From the NCBI RefSeq assembly GCF_019977195.1, contig NZ_AP024643.1, positions 1,426,001 to 1,490,000 of the forward strand: a stretch of DNA of 64,000 bases, read 5' to 3'. This stretch comes from Arthrobacter sp. StoSoilA2 (GTDB taxonomy: Bacteria > Actinomycetota > Actinomycetes > Actinomycetales > Micrococcaceae). The position numbers and the translations under genes were made by a program. Under the pieces are notes generated by a model. That model was not told the origin of the DNA. It saw nothing but the letters and a program-made list of their open reading frames with translations, and did no database searches. Of this stretch, positions 53,022-60,412 are shown piece by piece (the first letter of the stretch is position 1; every line of letters begins with the position of its first letter).

Positions 53022-53597
53022 ATGTCTGAGCAGAAGCTCACCGCAGAACTGCGCACCGAATTCGGTAAGGGTTTTGCCCGCCGTGCACGTATGGCCGGCC
53101 AGATCCCGGCTGTCATCTACGGCCACGGCGCAGAGCCGATCCACATCAACCTGCCCGGCCGCGCCACCACGCTGGCCGTCCGCGTTTCCAACGCCCTGCT
53201 GGCAATCGACGTCGACGGCGAGAAGCACCTGACGCTCGTCAAGGACATCCAGCGCGACCCGGTTAAGCAGATCATCGAGCACGTTGACCTCCAGACCGTC
53301 CAGGCTGGCGAGAAGGTTACCGTCGACATCGCCATCCACGTTTCCGGTGAAGTTGCTCCGGGTGCTGTTGCCAGCCTCGAAGCCACCACGGTTTCCCTTG
53401 AGGCCGAGGCAACCCACGTGCCCACCGCCGTCGAGGTTGACATCGAAGGCCGCAAGGCCGGCGAGAACATCCACGCATCGGACCTCGTCCTGCCGAAGGG
53501 TTCCACCCTGCTCACCGAAGGCGACACCCTTGTGGTCCGCATCGCCGAGACCGCTTCTGAGGCTGAAGAAGAAACCACCGCAGCAGCGGCTGAGTAG
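53022..53597 (+). CDS. rplY: 50S ribosomal protein L25 / general stress protein Ctc
   Basis: A 191-residue protein binding 5S rRNA. The L25 domain fills the first 95 residues (LTAELRTEFGKGFARRARMAGQIPAVIYGHG), followed by the TL5-type beta domain and an acidic Glu/Ala tail. This long CTC form is usual in actinobacteria. ATG follows AAGGAG. Confidence 0.95.
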   Translation: MSEQKLTAELRTEFGKGFARRARMAGQIPAVIYGHGAEPIHINLPGRATTLAVRVSNALLAIDVDGEKHLTLVKDIQRDPVKQIIEHVDLQTVQAGEKVTVDIAIHVSGEVAPGAVASLEATTVSLEAEATHVPTAVEVDIEGRKAGENIHASDLVLPKGSTLLTEGDTLVVRIAETASEAEEETTAAAAE

Positions 53598-53626
53598 TCT
53601 TTGACTGCATAGGCAAACGCCTTTTG

Positions 53627-53660
53627 AGTGGCCGGGTCCCCTTGGGTCCCGGCCACTTTC
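53627..53660 (+). terminator. intrinsic terminator after rplY
   Basis: AGTGGCCGGG (53627–53636) pairs with CCCGGCCACT (53648–53657), with an 11-nt loop and a following TTCTTCTTT stretch. Confidence 0.85.
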
Positions 53661-53774
53661 TTCTTTCACTCCCGCGTAATCCCGCGCGCCCCCGCGATTC
53701 CGATACCGGTCAGGCAAGTTAGCCGAGCAGATTCGCTGACCGGATTTCCTGACCAGATTCCCTAGGATGAGACC

Positions 53775-54359
53775 ATGACTGACACCTGGCTGATAGTTGG
53801 CCTTGGCAACCCCGGCAGCGAGTACAGCAACAACCGGCACAACGTGGGCCAGATGGTGCTTGACGAGCTGGCGTCGCGGATGGGCGGCAAGTTCAAGACC
53901 CACAAGGCCAAGGCGCAGGTGGTGGAGGGCCGGCTGGGGATTGGCGGGCCCCGCATAGTGCTGGCCAAGCCGATGACTTATATGAACGTTTCCGGTGGTC
54001 CTGTCGCGGGGCTGAGCAAATTTTTCGACATTGCGCCTGATCACGTCATTGCCGTCCACGATGAGATCGACATCCCCTTCAACACGGTCAAGCTCAAGAT
54101 AGGTGGCGGCGAGGGTGGCCATAACGGCCTCCGCGATATCTCCAAGGCGCTGGCAACAAAGGACTATCTGCGGGTGCGGGTAGGCGTGGGCAGGCCTCCG
54201 GGACGTATGGATACCGCGGACTTTGTCCTCCGGGATTTTGCAGCGCCCGAGAAGAAGGAATTGCCATTTCTGCTGGACGAAGCCGCTGACGCGGTGGAAC
54301 TTCTGGTCAATGAGGGGCTCCTTGCGGCGCAGCAGAAGCATCATGCGGCAAGAACTTGA
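53775..54359 (+). CDS. pth: peptidyl-tRNA hydrolase
   Basis: A 194-residue enzyme that frees tRNA from stalled peptidyl-tRNA. GLGNPGSEYSNNRHNVG contains catalytic His22. KPMTYMNVSGGPV, VHDEIDIPF and GGGEGGHNGLRDI complete the active site. The order rplY–pth is conserved. Two direct copies of TGAGGAAAGCC follow shortly after the stop (54368–54389). Confidence 0.97.
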   Translation: MTDTWLIVGLGNPGSEYSNNRHNVGQMVLDELASRMGGKFKTHKAKAQVVEGRLGIGGPRIVLAKPMTYMNVSGGPVAGLSKFFDIAPDHVIAVHDEIDIPFNTVKLKIGGGEGGHNGLRDISKALATKDYLRVRVGVGRPPGRMDTADFVLRDFAAPEKKELPFLLDEAADAVELLVNEGLLAAQQKHHAART

Positions 54360-54501
54360 GCAAATCTTGAGGAAAGCCTGAGGAAAGCCTGATGATACGA
54401 GGCGCCCTTAGCCCTACAAACTGTCGGCGCCCGGAGGTAGTGTGCATGGTACGCAGGTAAGCGGTGGGGGACTGTCGCGGATGTTGTAGCGAAGGATGCG
54501 A

Positions 54502-57243
54502 ATGTCGGCGGAGTTGCTAAACAAAGGCGGTGGAGGCGCAGCGAGGGCTGCGGCTCCGGACCTTGTGGGCGGTCCATCCGATCGGCAAACATGGTCATTG
54601 TTGGCCAGGAGCCAGGATCTGTCCCGGGCAACCAAGCATCTGGAGTCCCCGGAATCGTACGGTGTGGTGCTCACGGGCGAACGGGGAATCGGCAAATCGG
54701 GCCTGGCCCGGGCAGTAGTTTCCTCGCTGGGCCCCAAAATCCACAGCCTGCAATTACGCAACACGGTCGCCAACGGCCAGACTCCCTACGGGTGCCTCGG
54801 ATTCCTCCTGGCGAGGCTGCCGTCCGAGGCCGTCAGTTCGCCCACGGGCATTCTGCACGCGATTACCTCCCTGATCCGTAAAGAAGCCGCGGGCCGCGAG
54901 ACTGTCTTCATCGTGGACAACGCCGGCGGTATGGATCCCATGAGTACGGGCGTGCTGCTGAATCTGATGGCCACTGGAACGGCCAAGGTGATCGCCACTG
55001 TTCAACGCTCCAGTGATCTCCCCGCTGATTTTCATCGGCTGGTCCTTGAGGAGCAACTGGGCGAAGTCCATCTGAACACGCTGAGCGAAGAACAGACCAA
55101 GCAGGTTCTCGGCTCGGTGCTGGGCCACTACGTTTCTTCGACCCTGGTTGGCTCACTCCACTCCGCTGTCGGCGGGAACCCGATGCTGCTGCACGCGCTC
55201 CTGGACGAGCAACGCCATTCCGGCAACCTCGTCCTCAACGATTCCGTGTGGACGCTCAGGGACCGGATCAAGCTTGAAGGCGCCACGGTTGTGGAGGACT
55301 TTGTCCGTTCCAGGTTGGCGCGCGAACCGCAGGCCAACCGGACCGTCGTCGAGGTTCTGGCCTGTGCGCAGCGCGCCACCCTGGTGGATCTTGCAGCGAT
55401 CTTTGGCACGGAAGTGCTTGTGGAGATGGAGGAATCCGGGCTCCTGAGCGTTGACCGCAGCGGCGAGCACTGGGTGTCCCTTCGGGATGCCTATGTGGGT
55501 GAGGTTGTTCGGGGCTGGCTGAGTACCCGGCGCCGTCGCGAGCTGAGGTTGATGCTTCTTGGACCCAAGGAGCCGGAGCTGGCTGGGTTGGCTCCACAGG
55601 ATTTGCTGAGCTACGCCGCGTGGATGCATGCCTGTGAGGATGAGCCGTCACCGTCGCCCGCGCACGCCTTGGCAGCAGGCCGGGCGGCCCTGGACGATTA
55701 CGACCCCAACTTTGCCATCCAATGCACACTCTCCCTGGATCCGAAGGATCCCGAATGGGTGCCGGGGCAGCGCCTGAAGTCAGCTGCCTACCTCATGCTG
55801 GACCTGCCCCTGCACGCGGCCCAGGCTTTGGATGAGGTTTCCGAGGCACACATTGCGGCTTTGGACCCAATGGAGTTTTCAGAAGTAACAGCGGCCAAGT
55901 GCCAGGCCATGACATGGATTGACGGCCGCTCGGCTATGGTGCCCGGAGTGATCGCGGCGGCAAATGAAACCTTGGAGTCCATCGTTTCGAATCCGGAGAA
56001 ATACACGCCGGAGATGATCACGCGGGCCCGGAACCGGCTCCTGCTTTGCAACTACGAATACCAGACGTACATGGGCGAATACACAGCTGTGGCCGAGGAC
56101 CTGGAAGAGGAACTGGCCAAGGACCCTGCCGTGGACCGGGAACACTGGCTCAAGTCCGCCTTTTGCCTCATTGAAGCCCGTTGCGTGATGGGCCGGGAAC
56201 TGGAAGCGCAGCAACTGGCACGCACCGTGTCCCGGCAGCTGGGGAACAATGACAGGCCGGCGCAGTTGGAGGAGTCTTTCGCGCGGCAGGCTTTCGGAGT
56301 GCTGCTGCTGTCCGGACAATGGCGGAAATGCATCGAGCTCATGCGCCGGACGCCCTCCACGCCTTCCCGCCTGCAGTACCGGGGTGCGATCACCGAACTG
56401 GGCGTAGGCCTCGCCTACGCTTACGCAGGGAAACCCGCTAGCGCGATCGAACCGTTGCGTTCCGCCGCCGCGCAGCTGGAGCTCCGCCCCGCCATGAACA
56501 TGGTCAAGGTTGCCTACGCAGCTACCGCCTTTGCCTATGCCCAGTTGGGAAATTCACTCGAAGCCGGACGCTACCTTGACCTGTACCGCACCTGCCGGGG
56601 TGTTGGAACATATTTCTCCGAGTCCGTTGCCGAGTTCTGTGCTGAAATGGCAGGGCGATGGATGGGGGACCCGGACGTCAAACAGCGGCTGCTGGCCCGG
56701 GTCCATCAGGACATCGCCAAGAGGCGCTTCACAACAGCGGGCATCTGCCTTTTCGGCGCCACGGTGGAGGGCACGGACGCCGAGTACAAGCTGCTGGAAG
56801 AAGTTGCCACTAACCGTCAAGGCCCCTTGGCACAGATCGCCCGCGACCTCGCTCGCGGATCCCTGAACCGGAGTTCCCGTTCTCTTCTGGCGGCCGCCGA
56901 TGCCGCAGCTGCACTGGATTTGTTGGTGGTCGAAGCCAGGTGCGTTGCCATGGCCTTGGACTTTGCCCGTAATGCAGGTGAAACCACGGCTGCCCGGACC
57001 GCGCAGCTTAGGCTTGAGCGTCTGGAACAATCAGTCGCGGCGTTGCCGATCCAACCACGAAGCGACGCACCGGTGTTGACCGAGCGTGAACGGCAAATTG
57101 CCAAACTGGCCGGAAAGGGTGTCAGCAATCGTGAAATCGCTATGGATATTGGGGTGTCTGTGCGGACCGTTGAGGGACACCTGTACCAAGTGTTTACCAA
57201 GCTCGGCGTTTCATCCCGAGGCGAGCTCAATGGTCTCCTGTGA
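54502..57243 (+). CDS. large P-loop ATPase with C-terminal LuxR helix-turn-helix (first of three paralogs)
   Basis: A 913-residue LAL/STAND-like regulator. Walker A is GERGIGKSGLA (about 59–69) and Walker B VFIVDNAGG (about 135–143). A helical, TPR-like middle covers about 350–800. The LuxR DNA-binding domain is at about 859–913 (LTERERQIAKLAGKGVSNREIAMDIGVSVRTVEGHL). ATG 54502 is chosen because GAAGGA lies 5 nt upstream; another ATG is at 54496. The Walker B aspartate is followed by Asn where the third paralog has Asp. The target genes and signal are unknown. Confidence 0.9.
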   Translation: MSAELLNKGGGGAARAAAPDLVGGPSDRQTWSLLARSQDLSRATKHLESPESYGVVLTGERGIGKSGLARAVVSSLGPKIHSLQLRNTVANGQTPYGCLGFLLARLPSEAVSSPTGILHAITSLIRKEAAGRETVFIVDNAGGMDPMSTGVLLNLMATGTAKVIATVQRSSDLPADFHRLVLEEQLGEVHLNTLSEEQTKQVLGSVLGHYVSSTLVGSLHSAVGGNPMLLHALLDEQRHSGNLVLNDSVWTLRDRIKLEGATVVEDFVRSRLAREPQANRTVVEVLACAQRATLVDLAAIFGTEVLVEMEESGLLSVDRSGEHWVSLRDAYVGEVVRGWLSTRRRRELRLMLLGPKEPELAGLAPQDLLSYAAWMHACEDEPSPSPAHALAAGRAALDDYDPNFAIQCTLSLDPKDPEWVPGQRLKSAAYLMLDLPLHAAQALDEVSEAHIAALDPMEFSEVTAAKCQAMTWIDGRSAMVPGVIAAANETLESIVSNPEKYTPEMITRARNRLLLCNYEYQTYMGEYTAVAEDLEEELAKDPAVDREHWLKSAFCLIEARCVMGRELEAQQLARTVSRQLGNNDRPAQLEESFARQAFGVLLLSGQWRKCIELMRRTPSTPSRLQYRGAITELGVGLAYAYAGKPASAIEPLRSAAAQLELRPAMNMVKVAYAATAFAYAQLGNSLEAGRYLDLYRTCRGVGTYFSESVAEFCAEMAGRWMGDPDVKQRLLARVHQDIAKRRFTTAGICLFGATVEGTDAEYKLLEEVATNRQGPLAQIARDLARGSLNRSSRSLLAAADAAAALDLLVVEARCVAMALDFARNAGETTAARTAQLRLERLEQSVAALPIQPRSDAPVLTERERQIAKLAGKGVSNREIAMDIGVSVRTVEGHLYQVFTKLGVSSRGELNGLL

Positions 57244-57275
57244 GTTGAGGAGCGTAGTTTCCGTCAACCGGGTGC

Positions 57276-59945
57276 GTGCCCATGCAGGCTGAGTACCTTG
57301 TTGGCAGGGACGCGGAGTTGGACCTCGCGACCGAAATATTGAGGCAGGAGGGCGCGGGCGCCGTCCTGCTCCTTGCCGATCCCGGCATCGGCAAAACGGC
57401 CATGGCCGCCGAGATCGCTGCCCGCCTGGCCGGCGAAATGGTAGTGATGCGGATCCATGGAAGTCCGGCACTGTCCGCTGTTCCTTTCGGTGTCCTGGCG
57501 CCCTACCTCCTGGACCTGCCTGTGGAGCAGGCCACCTCGCCGGTGGCGATTCTTCGCGAGTTTTGGTCCCAGTTCGAGAAAAGGCGCGGAAGCGAAGGCG
57601 CACGGCTCCTTCTGGTTGTAGACGACGCCCATGACCTCGATGAGGCCAGCACACAGATTCTGGCCGAATTGGTGACGGCTGGCTGGGCGAGGCTGGTGGC
57701 GACCAGCAGGCCGCGGCCAGGACTTCCTCCTGCCCTTCTCCAGCTCTGGTACGACGGCCTGGCAGAGCGCTTCGAACTCCACCCCCTGGAAAAGGAAGAA
57801 GTGGCCGAGCTGGCCGGGAAAACCTTGGGCGGGTCGGTCATGGCAAGCACCACTGATGTTTTGCATGCTGTTTCGGAGGGTAACCCCCTGTTGCTCCGTT
57901 GCCTCCTGGAAGACTCAAAAGCTGACGGAAACCTGGTGCGTCGAAATGGCGTCTGGTTCCTCACCAGGGCCCTCTCCGGCACCGGCGAGGGCCTCTCTGA
58001 AGTGGTTCGGAACAAAGTCCTGCGAACCAGCGAGGCTGAACGGGAAGCGATGTACATCATCGCCTTGTCCGAACCCGTCCCCGCCGCCGTACTCGACGCG
58101 CTCGTGGGCAGGGATACGTTGCGGTCGCTGATGGACAACAGGCTCGTGATTTCCAGTAACGGCGCTGGTAGTCCCCTGAAAATGTGGCACCCGATGTATG
58201 GTGAGGCGCTTCGCCACATTGTTTCGCCCGCGCGTAGCCTCCAGATCCGCCAGCGTATGGTTCAGCACCTGCCCGCGGAACCATCAACGGCAGAGGGCCT
58301 GCTCCGAATGGTGAGTTGGGCGCTGGACTGTGGTGCCGACGTCGACGACGAACAGCTGCTGAGGGCAGCGTTCCTCGCCGCGAAACTCCTGCAGAATCCG
58401 CTCGCGCTGGAGGCCGCTGCCAAGGTTCGCTCCGAAGCGCTGCGCCCCCGTGCGCGTGCCGTGATGGCAATGGTCAAATACAACGACGGCGACTACCGCA
58501 GTGCCGTGGAGCTGCTCGAGGAAGATGCCGGGTTCCTGGACGCCGATCCGTCCGGGCCCCTGGGCGCCGGACTGCTGTGGGGAGCTGCGAGGTCCGCGAT
58601 GGGGGACAGCTCCGGTGACATCCTGGCTGACGTCCACTCTGCCGCCGACGCACTGGTGGCGGGCCGCAACGCGCAGGACCCTGTGGTCGAACAGATCCGA
58701 CGACACGCGGCGGCTTTGGAATTGGCGGCGCTGGCCCATGACGGCCGCTATGGAGAGCTTCGTGAGGGACTTGCCACGTTCCAGGCCGGTCTTGCCGCGG
58801 ACGAGCCCGATTTAGTCATGAACCAGCTTTTCCTGTTGGCAATGCAGTGCGAGCTCCTGATGGTGGAGGGCCAGGCGGTGCAGGCATTGGAGATGGGCAG
58901 GGAAGCTCTGGTGTTGCTGGATGAACACCACGACGACCTCCTGTACTTCACCGACTTCATCCTGGTCCGCTATGCCTTGGCTGCGCTGGAGTCGGGGGAT
59001 TGGGCGGCCGCCGAGACGGCCCTGAACCGCTACGCCGCCAGCTCCGCCATGGGGTTGATAACGTTCGGTGGCGACATCCAGGCGCTCAAAGGATTGTCCT
59101 TGCTCCGGCAGGGTCGGTTGGAACAAGCCAGCGCTGTGTTGATTCCCGCAGTGGAGGCACTCCGTGTGAAGGACCCGCAGAGGTTGCGCCGCCTGGGCAA
59201 CGCGCTGGCGTTTTACGTTGCGGCCCGGTCAGGAAACCATGAACTGGCCCAACGCCTGTCCATGGACACGGTGGTGGTCCCGGCTGCCGGTGGCGCCTAT
59301 GTTGAAGCCCTGGCCGAGATCTTCACCCTGGCCGCAAAGGAGCTTTTGAATAAAGGAACAGGGCTGGAGAAACTGCGGAGCCTCCCTGATTCCACGCATC
59401 TGCATCAACTTCCGGGCGTCCTGCTCCAGAACCTGGTCCTCAGGGCAGAGCTGGGGGACGGACAGGTCATGGAAGCCATCCAGGAAACTGCCTCGTCAAT
59501 GGCTGGAGCATGGGCAGGCGGCTGGCACATGCTGGCCACCGCCCAAGTGGACGGCGCTGGCGATGCGTTCGTCAACGCAGGCAACCTGCTGGCCGCCGGA
59601 GGCATGCCCGGGCCAGCGGCGACAGCTTTCGACAAAGCCGCCGTTGCCTTTGACGCGGAGGGCAAACGGCCCGAGGCGCGGCAGGCGGCCGTGTTGCGCG
59701 ACGTCAGCGAGGCCAGCCTGGGCGACGCACAGCTCCACGACCCCCACACCGAAGTGGACCGTTCCGTGCCCCTGACCCGGCGCGAGCAGGATATTGTGGC
59801 GCTGGCCGTTTCCGGACTCACTGACCGGCAGATCGCGGAGAAACTCATGGTCTCTGTCCGCACCGTGGAGGGCCACTTGTACCGCAGCTATGCCAAGCTG
59901 GGCATCCGCCGGCGCGAGGACCTTGGGGCTGCTGTCCGCAATTGA
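57276..59945 (+). CDS. large P-loop ATPase with C-terminal LuxR helix-turn-helix (second paralog)
   Basis: An 889-residue paralog of the previous gene, 32 bp after its stop, so probably in the same operon. Walker A ADPGIGKTA is at 34–42 and Walker B LLLVVDDAHD at 111–120. LVATSRPRPGLPPALLQLWYDGLAERFELHPL closely matches the third paralog. A TPR-like helical middle precedes the LuxR domain at 833–889 (LTRREQDIVALAVSGLTDRQIAEKLMVSVRTVEGHL). The start is GTG 57276 or ATG 57282. Likely an ATP-dependent activator; the inducer is unknown. Confidence 0.9.
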   Translation: MPMQAEYLVGRDAELDLATEILRQEGAGAVLLLADPGIGKTAMAAEIAARLAGEMVVMRIHGSPALSAVPFGVLAPYLLDLPVEQATSPVAILREFWSQFEKRRGSEGARLLLVVDDAHDLDEASTQILAELVTAGWARLVATSRPRPGLPPALLQLWYDGLAERFELHPLEKEEVAELAGKTLGGSVMASTTDVLHAVSEGNPLLLRCLLEDSKADGNLVRRNGVWFLTRALSGTGEGLSEVVRNKVLRTSEAEREAMYIIALSEPVPAAVLDALVGRDTLRSLMDNRLVISSNGAGSPLKMWHPMYGEALRHIVSPARSLQIRQRMVQHLPAEPSTAEGLLRMVSWALDCGADVDDEQLLRAAFLAAKLLQNPLALEAAAKVRSEALRPRARAVMAMVKYNDGDYRSAVELLEEDAGFLDADPSGPLGAGLLWGAARSAMGDSSGDILADVHSAADALVAGRNAQDPVVEQIRRHAAALELAALAHDGRYGELREGLATFQAGLAADEPDLVMNQLFLLAMQCELLMVEGQAVQALEMGREALVLLDEHHDDLLYFTDFILVRYALAALESGDWAAAETALNRYAASSAMGLITFGGDIQALKGLSLLRQGRLEQASAVLIPAVEALRVKDPQRLRRLGNALAFYVAARSGNHELAQRLSMDTVVVPAAGGAYVEALAEIFTLAAKELLNKGTGLEKLRSLPDSTHLHQLPGVLLQNLVLRAELGDGQVMEAIQETASSMAGAWAGGWHMLATAQVDGAGDAFVNAGNLLAAGGMPGPAATAFDKAAVAFDAEGKRPEARQAAVLRDVSEASLGDAQLHDPHTEVDRSVPLTRREQDIVALAVSGLTDRQIAEKLMVSVRTVEGHLYRSYAKLGIRRREDLGAAVRN

Positions 59946-60412
59946 TGCACGGCGTTTGAGTAGCTCCGGGAGCCTGTAAACACCACGTGGTTGCGGTATT
60001 GCACCAATTACCACCAATCAATGGACTAACCCGCGCCCTTTCCCTGCCTGGACCAAGTAGTGCCCCTCCAGGGGACTGAGTACAACAGAGTATCGGGGCC
60101 CGGAAACCGCCCTACTAATCGAGTACCGATTACTGGTGTTCTGATTTCCGGCACGCGGTTAACTGATCTTGGAAGGAAGGAAAGCCCCAAGCATCCCCGA
60201 ATTCCACATCGAAATACCGCATCGGTGGTCTCTTTGAGCCGATGCTCCGGCCACCGAAAGGCGGTCCGGCCCTGGACGAAGCCGGCGGCGACAGAGTCTT
60301 CTGAGACCGAGACTCTCCCCCCAGCCGTCGCCGGCTTCTAGGCCAGGGATCCCGCAAAATCGCGGAAGCCTAAATTCTCCCGGACCAAGGGACTGCTGCT
60401 ATTGGAGTGTGC
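59946..60412 (+). other. 467-bp leader/intergenic region before the third paralog
   Basis: No gene. From left to right: CCCCTCCAGGGG (60063–60074); AATCG-N5-CGATT (60117–60131) within GAGTAC-rich sequence; GGAAGGAAGGAAAG near 60170; the large hairpin described separately; then CCGC-AAAATC-GCGG (60352–60365). GGAG at 60404–60407 is the ribosome-binding site. The density of paired elements suggests post-transcriptional control. Confidence 0.55.
60270..60348 (+). promoter_or_regulatory. 79-nt multi-stem hairpin upstream of the third ATPase gene
   Basis: Nested arms: CCCTGG (60270–60275) with CCAGGG (60343–60348); GAAGCCGGCG (60278–60287) with CGCCGGCTTC (60329–60338); AGAGTCT (60293–60299) with AGACTCT (60310–60316). 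The apical loop is 10 nt. The element ends 64 bp before the ATG. It has no T-run, so a leader structure is more likely than a terminator. Confidence 0.65.

Noticed and set aside
52026..54344. Minus-strand 772-codon frame over prs, rplY and pth
   Set aside because: Three well-identified genes lie on the other strand and the frame has no family resemblance.
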